A stretch of 60,108 nucleotides of DNA from an uncultured Clostridia bacterium (GCA_947625225.1 CANQNQ010000007.1:1-60108); one strand, 5' to 3'; shown: positions 7,510-15,933, numbered from the stretch's first letter. Made by a program: numbers and translations. The notes: a model not told the origin generated them from the letters alone.

Positions 7510-9510
7510 TTATGCCTCCTCAAAAAGATGGTTTGCCATTTCAAGCACGCTGTCGTCCGCGTGCGCTCTTACAAATACGGGGATGCTGCCTATGGGCGCG
7601 TCCACCGTGAACCTTCCGCCCTCGTAGCGCTTGCCGCTTGGCAGATGTATCCAGCTATCGTCGGGCAAATACACCTCGCGCTTATCCGCGCCCGCCTTGA
7701 GCACGGGAGCGACAAGGATGTCCCTGCCCAAAAGATACTCGTACGCCTCCTCATACGCCTCTTTCTCGTCGTAGTAGAAGAACAGCGGCCTCATCACGCC
7801 CAGACCCTTTTCTGCGTTGAGCGCAACGGCCTGTTTGAGGTATGGCTTTAGCGCGGCGTGGATCCTGCTCATCTTTGCGCCGTGCGCCAACACCTGCTCG
7901 TCGCCGTCAAATTGCACGTTGAGGTCGGGATTGAGCCCCTCGTGTCCGCGCATTATGGGCGAAAACGCGTTCATCTCGCACCAGCGCATATAAAGCTCCG
8001 CGCTACGCTTGAGGTTGAGGAAGGTGGTGTAGCCGCCCACGTCCGAATGGGACAGCCCGAAGCCGCAACAGGTGAGGGACAGAGCCGCCGGGATGACGGA
8101 CGGCAAACCGAAGTCTATGGAAAAGTCCACGTGGTTGTCGCCGTTCCACATCATCGTGGAGTAGCGCGGCGTATCCGTATATCCCGCGCGCGTGAAAAAC
8201 ATTATCTCACCCAGCTTGCCGCTCTCCTCCACCGCCTCGCGGTTGAGCTTAGCCCACCTCGCCGGCCAGGTGTTGTGCACAAGCTCGGGATCCTCGCCGC
8301 TGAACAGCACGCAATCGGTGGGCAGATACTCTCCGAAGTCCGCCATCCAGCCCGCAAGACCAAGCTCTATCATGTTTTTCTTTATGACGCCCTTCAGCCA
8401 CTCATATGCCTCGGGATTGGTGAGGTCTATCATCGCCGCGGGGAAGGTGGTTATGGTCACATAGTAGTCCTCGCCCTCGGCGTTTTTGACGCAGTAGCCC
8501 TTGGCGCTCGCCTCCTTATACAGCGGCTTTTCCACCGCGAGGAAGGGGTTGCAGTAGCCCAGTACCTTCACGCCCTCTGCGGCGAGGCGCGCTATCTGCT
8601 TGTCGAGATCGGGATACAGCTCGCGGTCCCACTGCCAATTCCAGAACAGCTGCTTGCCGACGGCGGTGACGCGTCTGCCCTCCCAGTCCTGTATCCAAAG
8701 TCCGTTGACCTGTATGCCGTGCTCGCGCGCGACCTTCAACTTGTCAAGCATGACGTCGGTGCCGCCCTGCACGCCAAGGATGTGGCCGTCGTACACCCAA
8801 TCGGGCAACTGCGGCTGCCTGCCCACTATATCGGTGAGGCTTGTCAACAGCTGCTCAAAGTCGTCCCCAAAGCCTATGCAAAACGGCGCAATATTGTCGA
8901 TTTTGATGACATGTATTGACTTTTTTGTAAAATCAAACTCAGCCCGTGCGGTCGTGAAGGAGTGGAAAAAGTATTTCGCACTGCTCATGAACGTGGGCTG
9001 AGCATAGTAGGTTTCATAATTGGAAAATTTCTGTTTGCGCGTGGTGTTTTTTACGCCGAACACCTGCTTTATCAGCTTCTTTGCCACTTGCAAAGCGTTG
9101 ATGTGCTCCGCCACCCAGACGTTCAGCTTCTTGCCGCGCAGGTTGAACTCGCTGAAGTTTTCGCCGCCGCCATAGACGTACTCGCCCTCGCTTGCGGGCA
9201 GATTGATCCACATGCGGTTGTAGCCGTCAAGCCCTTGAGGCTCGAAGCGCACCACATCGCCCTCCGCCGTGACCGCCATAGCGCCCTCGCTCAGCTTCAT
9301 CACAACTCCGCCGCCGTCGCCGTGCTCGAAACCCTGCGTTTCAAGCGGCTCCTTTGCACCCAGCTTTTCGCGTATCTTGAAGGAGCCGTGACTCATGCGA
9401 TAGTCGTTGCTGCCCGTGCCCACCGCAAAACAGTAGGTGTCCAGCCGCATGACCTGTCGCCCGTCGCGCTCAATGACAAGATCGGTGCCATCCAAAACAA
9501 GTTTTACCAT
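7510..9510 (-). CDS. sftG: GH31 sulfoquinovosidase
   Basis: A 666-residue GH31 glycosidase closely resembling E. coli YihQ over its whole length. The block GLWIQDWEGRR (about residue 270) holds the sulfonate-contacting Gln; ADFGEYLPTD (about 389) carries the nucleophile Asp, and STMMWNGDNHVDF (about 453) the acid/base Asp. It hydrolyses sulfoquinovosyl glycerol and similar glycosides to free sulfoquinovose. No signal peptide is seen, so it acts in the cytoplasm. An oddity: where YihQ has the sulfonate-binding Arg of its RxxW motif, this enzyme reads KQLFWNW, a Gln, although the Trp is kept. It is first in the operon, with AGGGGAGGA as ribosome site and a strong promoter upstream. Confidence 0.92.
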   Translation of the reverse strand: MVKLVLDGTDLVIERDGRQVMRLDTYCFAVGTGSNDYRMSHGSFKIREKLGAKEPLETQGFEHGDGGGVVMKLSEGAMAVTAEGDVVRFEPQGLDGYNRMWINLPASEGEYVYGGGENFSEFNLRGKKLNVWVAEHINALQVAKKLIKQVFGVKNTTRKQKFSNYETYYAQPTFMSSAKYFFHSFTTARAEFDFTKKSIHVIKIDNIAPFCIGFGDDFEQLLTSLTDIVGRQPQLPDWVYDGHILGVQGGTDVMLDKLKVAREHGIQVNGLWIQDWEGRRVTAVGKQLFWNWQWDRELYPDLDKQIARLAAEGVKVLGYCNPFLAVEKPLYKEASAKGYCVKNAEGEDYYVTITTFPAAMIDLTNPEAYEWLKGVIKKNMIELGLAGWMADFGEYLPTDCVLFSGEDPELVHNTWPARWAKLNREAVEESGKLGEIMFFTRAGYTDTPRYSTMMWNGDNHVDFSIDFGLPSVIPAALSLTCCGFGLSHSDVGGYTTFLNLKRSAELYMRWCEMNAFSPIMRGHEGLNPDLNVQFDGDEQVLAHGAKMSRIHAALKPYLKQAVALNAEKGLGVMRPLFFYYDEKEAYEEAYEYLLGRDILVAPVLKAGADKREVYLPDDSWIHLPSGKRYEGGRFTVDAPIGSIPVFVRAHADDSVLEMANHLFEEA

Positions 9511-9555
9511 ATTTCCTCCCCTTTAACGGTAAGCGTCAATCCTCACATAAAGGTA

Positions 9556-9572
9556 AATTAACGCCGTTAATT
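9556..9572 (-). promoter_or_regulatory. Palindromic operator of the sulfoquinovose operon
   Basis: AATTAACG-C-CGTTAATT is a perfect 17-base palindrome between the -10 box (9579-9584) and the sulfoquinovosidase start. It covers the predicted transcription start, a classic repressor position. The ROK regulator encoded at the end of the same operon is the obvious candidate ligand. A related half-site TTAACGG lies closer to the gene (about 9521-9530). Confidence 0.7.
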
Positions 9573-9578
9573 AAATAT

Positions 9579-9607
9579 ATTAAACCACATTTCAATTTGC
9601 CTGTCAA
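9579..9607 (-). promoter_or_regulatory. Promoter of the sulfoquinovose operon
   Basis: On the minus strand TTGACA (9602-9607), 17 bases, TTTAAT (9579-9584, 5 of 6 to consensus), embedded in very AT-rich DNA. The leader to the ATG at 9510 is about 60 bases and contains the operator palindrome. Confidence 0.85.
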
Positions 9608-9799
9608 TATGTATTATATTTTTTATTAAAAAAAAATTATTTATATAAATCAATTATTTTGCTATCAGCCAAATGTGATTTGAATTCAAAAAATTTTAAG
9701 CTTGAGAAAAGCAAAATTGTGGAGTATGAGCGGTGGAATGAGAAAGGAAGAGACATGAGCGGGATAAAGGAGGCGCCTCGATAAGGGGGTGTCATAATT

Positions 9800-9869
9800 G
9801 GGGACGGAGCAAAAATGTTACATTTGCCTTTGTCAAATCTAACATTTCAGGCGGTGTTCCTCCGTCCCC
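9800..9869 (-). repeat. 70-nt palindromic element A, copy 1
   Basis: It starts GGGGACGGAG (9800-9809) and ends CTCCGTCCCC (9860-9869): perfect 10-bp terminal inverted repeats. Inside is a second stem built from AAATGTTA/TAACATTT. The same element, in the other orientation and also exactly 70 nt long, occurs at 59632-59701, 59865-59934 and 59989-60058. Confidence 0.9.
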
Positions 9870-9889
9870 CAAGCGGAAAAATATGTTTT

Positions 9890-10028
9890 GTGAAACAGAT
9901 TAAAGACAAGGAAAAACTTTACAACTATTTTTCAAAAAACTGTGTGATTTAGATGTATAGCGCGAAAGAGGGGTTTGCCGAGCCGCCCAATGTACTTGCT
10001 GTACATGACGGTGAAGGCAAACCCCTCT
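9890..10028 (+). repeat. Variable-arm hairpin C, copy 1, with shared flank
   Basis: A flank GTGAAACAGATTAAAGACAA (starting 9890) is shared with copy 2. The hairpin itself has 13-bp perfect arms AGAGGGGTTTGCC (9967-9979) and GGCAAACCCCTCT (10016-10028) around a 30-nt core (9982-10011) containing ATGTAC-TTGCT-GTACAT. The core is identical to that of copy 2 at 29 of 30 bases, but the arms are unrelated. Confidence 0.85.
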
Positions 10029-10050
10029 GACAAAGCTAGACGCCCATTTA

Positions 10051-10087
10051 CCCCACAAAATTATTTCATAATTTCGCGGGGACCCCC
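10051..10087 (-). repeat. Diverged copy of hairpin repeat B
   Basis: Read on the minus strand this 37-base stretch aligns without gaps to the right part of the B copies near 59540-59572. The 9-bp stem is preserved although several bases differ: one pair changes C-G to T-A on both sides, and two others change to allowed pairs. Confidence 0.75.
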
Positions 10088-10111
10088 ATTATTTGCACGC
10101 CTACAAACTGC

Positions 10112-10219
10112 GTGAAACAGATGAAAGACAAGGAAAAGCCCTTGTGTACGCCGCCCAATGTACTTGTTGTACATGACGGCGTAACACAAGGGCTTTGACG
10201 CAGTATTTCGCTGTTTCAC
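10112..10219 (+). repeat. Variable-arm hairpin C, copy 2, beyond the pfkA stop
   Basis: An outer inverted repeat GTGAAACAG (10112-10120) / CTGTTTCAC (10211-10219) encloses arms AAGCCCTTGTGT (10136-10147) and ACACAAGGGCTT (10184-10195), then ACGCC/GGCGT, then the 30-nt core (10150-10179). It lies seven bases beyond the pfkA stop codon, so on the minus strand it could also act as that gene's terminator; only a short T run follows the hairpin. Confidence 0.85.
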
Positions 10220-10226
10220 ACAGTTT

Positions 10227-11210
10227 TTATTTGCTGATGGTGATTGCCAACTTATACAACCGCTCATCAAACTCCTTCGGCAGACGGAGCGCTTCGGAGA
10301 CGGTGGTGTCGTAGATATCGCCGCCGCGCACTCCTACGACGCGGCCGGACTGACCGCACTGAACAAGTTCGACGGCGCGCTGCGCCATACGTGCGGCGAG
10401 GACGCGGTCCGCCATGGTGGGGATGCCGCCGCGCTGCATATAGCTGAGCGCGATGTGGTTGACGCGGCGATTGGTGGCGTCGGCGACCTTTTGCATAAGC
10501 TCGTCCTTAAGGTAGTTTTTGCCCTCGGCGAGCAGAATTATCGTTGAAGTCTTGCCCTTCTCGAAGCCGCGCTTGACGCTTTGAGCGATCTCGTCCACGT
10601 CCGCGGGCGCTTCGGGCACGATGACGTACTCGGCGCCGCCGGCGACTGCGGAGTTGAGCGCTATATTGCCGCTCTCCCTGCCCATGACCTCGATGATCAT
10701 GATTCGGCCGTGAGAAGTGATGGTATCGCGCAGCTTGATGATGGCGTCCACGACGGTGTTGCAGGCGGTATCGAATCCTATAGTATAGTCCGTATAGCCC
10801 ATATCGTTGTCGATCGTACCGGGGATGCCGATGACGTTGAGGTCGCTGTGCTCGTGCATATCCTGCACGCCGCGGAAGGAACCGTCGCCGCCGATGACGA
10901 TGAGGTTCTCGATGCCGCGCTTGAGCAGATTGTTGACGCCCTTGAGCATCACGTCCCTCTCCTTGAATTCGGGACATCTGGACGTGCGCAAAATAGTTCC
11001 GCCGTTGTGCACGCAGTTGGACACGGAGCTGTACTCCATGGGGAACACCTCGTCGTTGATAAGTCCCGTATAGCCGTGCTTGACGCCGTACATTTCAAAG
11101 CCGTTGTTCAATCCGAAACGCACGACCGCGCGGATGCAAGCGTTCATGCCGGAGGCGTCGCCACCGCTGGTGAGGACAGCCAACTTGTTACATTTGGTAT
11201 GTTTTGCCAT
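10227..11210 (-). CDS. pfkA: ATP-dependent 6-phosphofructokinase
   Basis: A 327-residue PfkA. VLTSGGDASGMNACIRAVV is the nucleotide-binding head, GGDGSFRG (about residue 103) the ATP loop whose Gly after Asp marks an ATP rather than a pyrophosphate enzyme, and PGTIDNDM (about residue 125) carries the catalytic Asp. EVMGRESGNIAL and RGGIPTMADRVLA are further family blocks. It phosphorylates fructose 6-phosphate, committing carbon to glycolysis, and so would use the fructose 6-phosphate made by the neighbouring sulfoquinovose operon, although it has a separate transcription unit. GAGGTG precedes the ATG. A nested hairpin lies just beyond the stop codon. Confidence 0.96.
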   Translation of the reverse strand: MAKHTKCNKLAVLTSGGDASGMNACIRAVVRFGLNNGFEMYGVKHGYTGLINDEVFPMEYSSVSNCVHNGGTILRTSRCPEFKERDVMLKGVNNLLKRGIENLIVIGGDGSFRGVQDMHEHSDLNVIGIPGTIDNDMGYTDYTIGFDTACNTVVDAIIKLRDTITSHGRIMIIEVMGRESGNIALNSAVAGGAEYVIVPEAPADVDEIAQSVKRGFEKGKTSTIILLAEGKNYLKDELMQKVADATNRRVNHIALSYMQRGGIPTMADRVLAARMAQRAVELVQCGQSGRVVGVRGGDIYDTTVSEALRLPKEFDERLYKLAITISK

Positions 11211-11248
11211 AATACACCTCGCAAGGTAAATTTGTTTGTATTTTTGAA

Positions 11249-11298
11249 TACATGTATTACATTTTCAAGCGAAAAACGCAATACAGGTATGCATTTCA
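11249..11298 (-). repeat. Dispersed ACCTGTAT element at the dnaE stop
   Basis: An imperfect inverted repeat, ACATGTATTACATTTTC against GCAATACAGGT with a short loop. The core ATACAGGT is at 11281-11288. On the minus strand it reads CTGAAATGC then ACCTGTATTGC, where TGA is the dnaE stop codon. The same junction occurs at the stop of the J-domain gene (21346-21363). Confidence 0.7.
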
Positions 11299-14200
11299 GC
11301 GGATTATCAGCTTCACGCGCCCGGCGGTGAGCAGCTGTTGCAACCTAAGCATCAACTCGTCGCAGACCTCTACTCTTTCGGGGAATTCCACCAATTTGGA
11401 GGCGCCCTTGACGCTTACCTGCGCGCGACAGCGGGTGGGACCGGGATACATGGCAAGCACGCTGGACACCATCTCGCGCTCGTTTGCGTTGGAGATAAGC
11501 ACGTACAGCACGCTGCCGTCCTCCTTCTGCGCGGGAGCGGCGGGCGCGTCGTCCTTTACCCACACTTCTATCTTGTCCACGACCACTTTGGGTTCGCTCT
11601 CGTCGCTAAGATCCATCCTGCCGCTGACTTTCAGCGGAGTTTCGCCGTCCAAAAGCGCGCCGTACTTCTCATATGCGCGGGAGTACATTGTAAAGGATAT
11701 GGATCCTTCCCTGTCCTCCAGCCTGCCCACGGCGAATTTTTGCTGCTTTTTGGTCAGCTTCTTTTCAAATGAGGACACTATGCAGCCAAAATACACATTC
11801 CTGCCCGCCAGCGTCTGGTCCACGACCACATCCGAATCGCCAAACTCGTCCGCCGACTCAACATACAGCATGCCCGTGTTAAAATCAAACTCCCGTCGCG
11901 AGTCGTTGTAATCGTCAAGCGGATGCCCCGACACGTACATGCCCAGAACCTCCTTTTCAAAGGACAGCAATTGCGCCTTGGCGTATTCGGGCACTTCGGT
12001 ATATGTTATCTCCTCCTCGACAACAAGCTCGTCAAACAGGGAGAGCTGCCCGGACATCTTGCTCTTTTTATCCGCAAGCACGGTGTCGAGTATGCGCTCG
12101 TATGACGCCATAAGCGTTGCGCGCGTCTGCCCGAAGCCGTCCAACGCGCCGCCCTTGATGAGGCTTTCTATCATGCGCTTGTTGAGCTGGCCGCAGCAAC
12201 GCTCCATCAGATCGCGGATATTTTTGAACTCACCTGCGCGTTTGCGCTCCTCAAGGATAAATTCCATCGCCTGCTCGCCCACGTTTTTGATGCCCATAAG
12301 TCCGTAACGCACATTGTTGCCCTCTATGGAGAACAGCTTTTGTGAGCGGTTGATGTCCGGCGGCAGTATTTTCACGCCCGTGCGGCGCAGGTAGTTGATG
12401 TAGTGCTTGACCTCGTCGAGGTTGGTGATGCGGTTGTTGACCACCGCCACAATGAAGTGTACGGGATAGTACAGTTTGAGATACGCAGTCTGATACGTCA
12501 GCAGCGTATACGCCGCGGCGTGCGACTTGTTGAACGCGTACTCCGCAAACTTCATTATCTGGTCGAAGAGGTGGTTGGCGATATCCTCGCTGACCCCGTT
12601 TGCGACCGCGCCGGGGATGTGTTTGGTCTCCGCTCCGTACTTGATGTCCGCGCCGTGCAGGAATATCTCGCGCTGTTGCTCAAGCACGTCCTTCTTCTTT
12701 TTGGACACAGCTCGGCGCATTATGTCCGCGCCGCCGAAGGTGAAGCCCGCCATCTTTTGCGCGATCTGCATGACCTGCTCCTGATACACAATACAGCCGT
12801 AGGTCTTTTCAAGTATCTCCTTGAGCAGCGGATGGGCGTACTTTACCTTGTCGGGGTGCCGTTTGCCCTCCAAAAACTCGTCTATAAACTGCATGGGGCC
12901 GGGGCGGTACATGGATATGCCCGCTATGACGTCCTCTATGCAGTCGGGTTGCAGCTGGGTCATAAACTTCTTCATGCCGCTGTTTTCAAGTTGGAACACT
13001 GCCTCGCAATCGCCCGACGCAATGAGCTCGAACACCTTTTTGTCGTCGTAGCCCAGCTTGTGGAAGTCAAGCTCCACGCCCTTGTCCGCCTTGATAAGCT
13101 TGAGCGCCTCGTCGATATCCGTCAACGTTTTCAGACCGAGAAAGTCCATCTTGAGCAGTCCCAGCTCCTCGATCATATTCTTGTCGAACTGAGTGGTGAT
13201 AAAGGGACCGTTGCGCGAAAGCGCGCAATATTCCACCACCGGGTCGCGGCAGATGACCACGCCCGCAGCGTGCATGGAGGTCTGTCTGGGCATGCCCTCC
13301 AGCTTCATGGCGGCGTCTATCACCTCTCTTGCGCGGTCGTTGCCATCATACAGCTTTTTGAAGTCGTCGCTGTAGCAGGAGCTGCCCGGCTTGAGCACCT
13401 CGGGCAACAGCACCTTGCCTTTGGGGATGTCGTTCACCCACTGCGCCGCCTCGTTGTAAGGCACGTCCATAACGCGCGCGACGTCCTTGACCACCGCCTT
13501 TGCGCTCATAGTGGAGTAGGCGATGATCTGCGTGACCTTGTCCTTGCCGTATTTTTGTATGCAGTAGTCTATTATCTCCTGCCTGCGCACAAAGCAGAAG
13601 TCCACGTCGAAGTCGGGCATGGAAACGCGCTCCTCACTGAGGAACCTTTCAAACAGCAACTCGTATCTAAGCGGCTCTATGTCGGTGATGCCTATGCAAT
13701 ACGCCACTATACTGCCGCAACCGCTGCCTCTGCCCGGTCCGACGGGGATGCCCATATTTTTCGCCGCATTGACGTAGTCCCAAACGATCAGGAAGTAGCC
13801 GTCAAAGCCGCACTTGTGTATGACGCCCAGCTCGTACGTCAGCCTCGCCTTGACCTCGTCGGTAAGCTCGGGGTACTTGCGCGCGGCGCCCTCCCATGCC
13901 AGATCGTGCAAATATTGCGCCTCGTCGCGGTCGCCCATGTCGTCATTTCTGTATACAGGTATGATATTTTTGTCGCGCTTGACAATGAAGTAGTCCTCCA
14001 CCTTGTCCGCGATCTCGCGGGTGGAAGTTATCGCCTCGGGACACCAGCTGAACAACTGAGCCATCTCGTCGCCGCTCTTGAGATAGTACTCGTCCTCCGT
14101 AAAGCGCGCGGACGACGCCTTGTCGTCGGTCTTTTTGCAGCCCAGCGTGATGCACATCATGGTGTCCTGCACGTCGGCGTCCTCTTTGTTGATGTAGTGG

Positions 14201-14862
14201 ACGTCGTTGGTGGCGACCACCTTTACGCCTATCTCTTTGGCAATGCGGCAGAGAGGATTGAGCACTATCTTGTCCTCCTCCATGCCGTGATCCTGCAACT
14301 CTATGTAAAAATCGCCGGGCGCAAACATGTCGCGCATGGTTATGGCGTACTGCTTTGCCTCCTCATACCTGCCCTGCAGCAGCAGTTTGGGAATCTTGCC
14401 CGCAAGGCACGCGGACAGACAGATCAGCCCTTCGCTGTGCTCGCTGAGGCGCTTGAGATCTATGCGCGGACGCATATAGAACCCGTCCACAAAGGCGATA
14501 GAGCTGAGATACATCAGGTTTTTGTAGCCCACTTCGTTTTTGGCAAGCAGAATGAGGTGATACCTCTCCTTGAGCACCTCCGGCGTCTTGACGTACATAT
14601 CCTCCGCAACGTAAAATTCCTCGCCGATTATGGGCTTGATATGATCCTTGCGCAGCGTATCCACAAAGGTGTGCACGCCGTACATATTGCCGTGATCGGT
14701 GATCGCGACCGCGTCCATGCCCAGCGCCTTGAGCGCCTCGGACAGCGGATGCTTCTTTACAGCCTTGCCCGACTCGTCCGTGCCGGTGACTTGCAACAAG
14801 CGCACCGCGCCGTCAAGCAGGCTGTACTCGGTATGCAGATGAAGATGTACAAAATCCGTCAT
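11296..14862 (-). CDS. dnaE: DNA polymerase III alpha subunit (DnaE)
   Basis: A 1188-residue DnaE. The PHP domain opens the protein (FVHLHLHTEYSLLDG), the palm carries PGRGSGCGSIVAY and PDFDVDF (about residue 417, two catalytic Asp), and KMDFLGLKTLTDID (about 571) follows. The tandem helix-hairpin-helix and C-terminal OB region (about 1000-1130) complete the family length. It is a replicative or lesion-tolerant polymerase; Firmicutes normally also carry PolC, which is not in this window. The ATG at 14862 has GAGGA nine bases upstream. It lies downstream of whiA. An ATACAGGT octamer occurs in frame at 13953-13960. Confidence 0.96.
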   Translation of the reverse strand: MTDFVHLHLHTEYSLLDGAVRLLQVTGTDESGKAVKKHPLSEALKALGMDAVAITDHGNMYGVHTFVDTLRKDHIKPIIGEEFYVAEDMYVKTPEVLKERYHLILLAKNEVGYKNLMYLSSIAFVDGFYMRPRIDLKRLSEHSEGLICLSACLAGKIPKLLLQGRYEEAKQYAITMRDMFAPGDFYIELQDHGMEEDKIVLNPLCRIAKEIGVKVVATNDVHYINKEDADVQDTMMCITLGCKKTDDKASSARFTEDEYYLKSGDEMAQLFSWCPEAITSTREIADKVEDYFIVKRDKNIIPVYRNDDMGDRDEAQYLHDLAWEGAARKYPELTDEVKARLTYELGVIHKCGFDGYFLIVWDYVNAAKNMGIPVGPGRGSGCGSIVAYCIGITDIEPLRYELLFERFLSEERVSMPDFDVDFCFVRRQEIIDYCIQKYGKDKVTQIIAYSTMSAKAVVKDVARVMDVPYNEAAQWVNDIPKGKVLLPEVLKPGSSCYSDDFKKLYDGNDRAREVIDAAMKLEGMPRQTSMHAAGVVICRDPVVEYCALSRNGPFITTQFDKNMIEELGLLKMDFLGLKTLTDIDEALKLIKADKGVELDFHKLGYDDKKVFELIASGDCEAVFQLENSGMKKFMTQLQPDCIEDVIAGISMYRPGPMQFIDEFLEGKRHPDKVKYAHPLLKEILEKTYGCIVYQEQVMQIAQKMAGFTFGGADIMRRAVSKKKKDVLEQQREIFLHGADIKYGAETKHIPGAVANGVSEDIANHLFDQIMKFAEYAFNKSHAAAYTLLTYQTAYLKLYYPVHFIVAVVNNRITNLDEVKHYINYLRRTGVKILPPDINRSQKLFSIEGNNVRYGLMGIKNVGEQAMEFILEERKRAGEFKNIRDLMERCCGQLNKRMIESLIKGGALDGFGQTRATLMASYERILDTVLADKKSKMSGQLSLFDELVVEEEITYTEVPEYAKAQLLSFEKEVLGMYVSGHPLDDYNDSRREFDFNTGMLYVESADEFGDSDVVVDQTLAGRNVYFGCIVSSFEKKLTKKQQKFAVGRLEDREGSISFTMYSRAYEKYGALLDGETPLKVSGRMDLSDESEPKVVVDKIEVWVKDDAPAAPAQKEDGSVLYVLISNANEREMVSSVLAMYPGPTRCRAQVSVKGASKLVEFPERVEVCDELMLRLQQLLTAGRVKLIIR

Positions 14863-14958
14863 ATATGTTGTTCCTCAGATTTACTCGTTGTGTATGCTTT
14901 GTCAAAACGCCGCTGTTATATGCGCATTTCGACATATTAAAACGCATGTTTTGCTCGT

Positions 14959-15933
14959 TTACTCTATTTCGTCCGCCAGCTGTTCAAGCTTTTGCAATCT
15001 ATGACTCAGACAGCTTTTTGTAATGCCCATGATGGCGGCAAGCTCGTTGAGAGAGGTCTCGGGATATTCCCCTCTCATCTGTGCGGTCAGCTTGAGTTGC
15101 GCGGGCAGCGAGTCGAACAGTCCATTGCTCCTCAGCTTTGCGATGGCTATCATCTGTCTTGAGGACGCGCTGTACGTCTTGTCCAGGTTTGCCGTCTCGC
15201 AAATTATAGTCCTGTTCAGCACGTTTGCCGCCTCGCGGTCGTCTATGATGGCTTTAAGTCTCAGTACGCTCTCTGCTAGGTCCAGCGTGGCAAGCGCCGC
15301 CAGCACGTCGTCCTTGTCCTTTGCGTACACCAACTTAAGCTCTCTGCGTTCGCTCATGCGCGTGTTTATGCGAAGGTCGCTCATCAGTTCCATCACGTCG
15401 TCCGCAAGCACGCTGTCCTCCACGCAGATCTCGAAGTGGTAGCCCTCCTTCTTCTGTCCTCTGTTGGACACATCGGGCACGTAAACGCTGCCGCCCGCAA
15501 GGAAAAGCCCCTTGAAATACGCCTTTTTGCAGCACCCCTTACGCAACAGGTCCTGCGGCATGCCCTGCACAAATCCAAAGAAGCTGCCGTCCTCCTCGCG
15601 CATAAGTTCAAAATCGCTCAGCGCCTGCTTTGCAAAGCCCATGGGCACGCGCAAAACGCACACCTGCTTTGCGTTTTTTTGATTTTTTTGTCTTTCGACG
15701 CTCAGTTCTATATCCGTGGGATACAGCTTTTTGAACAGCTCGGTCAGCTTCAGCGCCACCTCGTAGCTGTCCAGCCTCAGGCACAGATTTATCCTGCGCG
15801 CGGCTATCTCTATGCTGCCCGCCAGCCGCGAGACCGCCGACAAAAACGCCCTCACACAGCAATCTTCTGAGGGTAAGACGTCAAGCAATTCGCGCTTGGC
15901 AAGATCTTTGAATGTCAGACCGTCGGTTTCCAT
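14959..15933 (-). CDS. whiA: WhiA, sporulation/cell-division DNA-binding protein
   Basis: A 324-residue WhiA. The N-terminal two thirds are a degenerate LAGLIDADG homing-endonuclease fold (FFKGLFLAGGSVYVPD-like block FKGLFLAGGSVYV near residue 140), and the C-terminal helix-turn-helix is ELAAIMGITKSCLSHRLQKL. WhiA is needed for sporulation in actinomycetes and affects chromosome segregation and division in Bacillus. In most Firmicutes it follows rapZ and yvcK; here it follows a PHP-domain gene (19-base overlap) and precedes dnaE, and neither rapZ nor yvcK is in the window. AAAGGA is its ribosome site. Confidence 0.93.
   Translation of the reverse strand: METDGLTFKDLAKRELLDVLPSEDCCVRAFLSAVSRLAGSIEIAARRINLCLRLDSYEVALKLTELFKKLYPTDIELSVERQKNQKNAKQVCVLRVPMGFAKQALSDFELMREEDGSFFGFVQGMPQDLLRKGCCKKAYFKGLFLAGGSVYVPDVSNRGQKKEGYHFEICVEDSVLADDVMELMSDLRINTRMSERRELKLVYAKDKDDVLAALATLDLAESVLRLKAIIDDREAANVLNRTIICETANLDKTYSASSRQMIAIAKLRSNGLFDSLPAQLKLTAQMRGEYPETSLNELAAIMGITKSCLSHRLQKLEQLADEIE

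Larger units (their letters stand above)
9608..10226. other. Gene-free region holding four structured repeats
   Basis: Between the sulfoquinovose operon promoter and the pfkA stop codon I find no credible gene. The first part (9608-9700) is AT-rich promoter DNA. The rest holds a 70-nt element (9800-9869), a first hairpin of the variable-arm family (9967-10028), a diverged copy of a second hairpin repeat (10051-10087) and another variable-arm hairpin (10136-10195). An open frame of 69 codons at 10061-10270 on the minus strand merely crosses these hairpins. Confidence 0.8.

Noticed and set aside
9800..9869. Element A as an insertion sequence
   Set aside because: It is only 70 nt and codes for nothing; no transposase is in the window. 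It could be a miniature element, which is reported as a repeat only.
10061..10270. Open frame of 69 codons on the minus strand
   Set aside because: It runs through two hairpin repeats and into the pfkA 3' end, has no ribosome site, and its protein sequence is just the translated hairpin.
12403..14940. 845-codon plus-strand frame opposite dnaE
   Set aside because: It is antisense to a clear DnaE; long shadow frames arise from the GC-rich third positions. No ribosome site or family resemblance.
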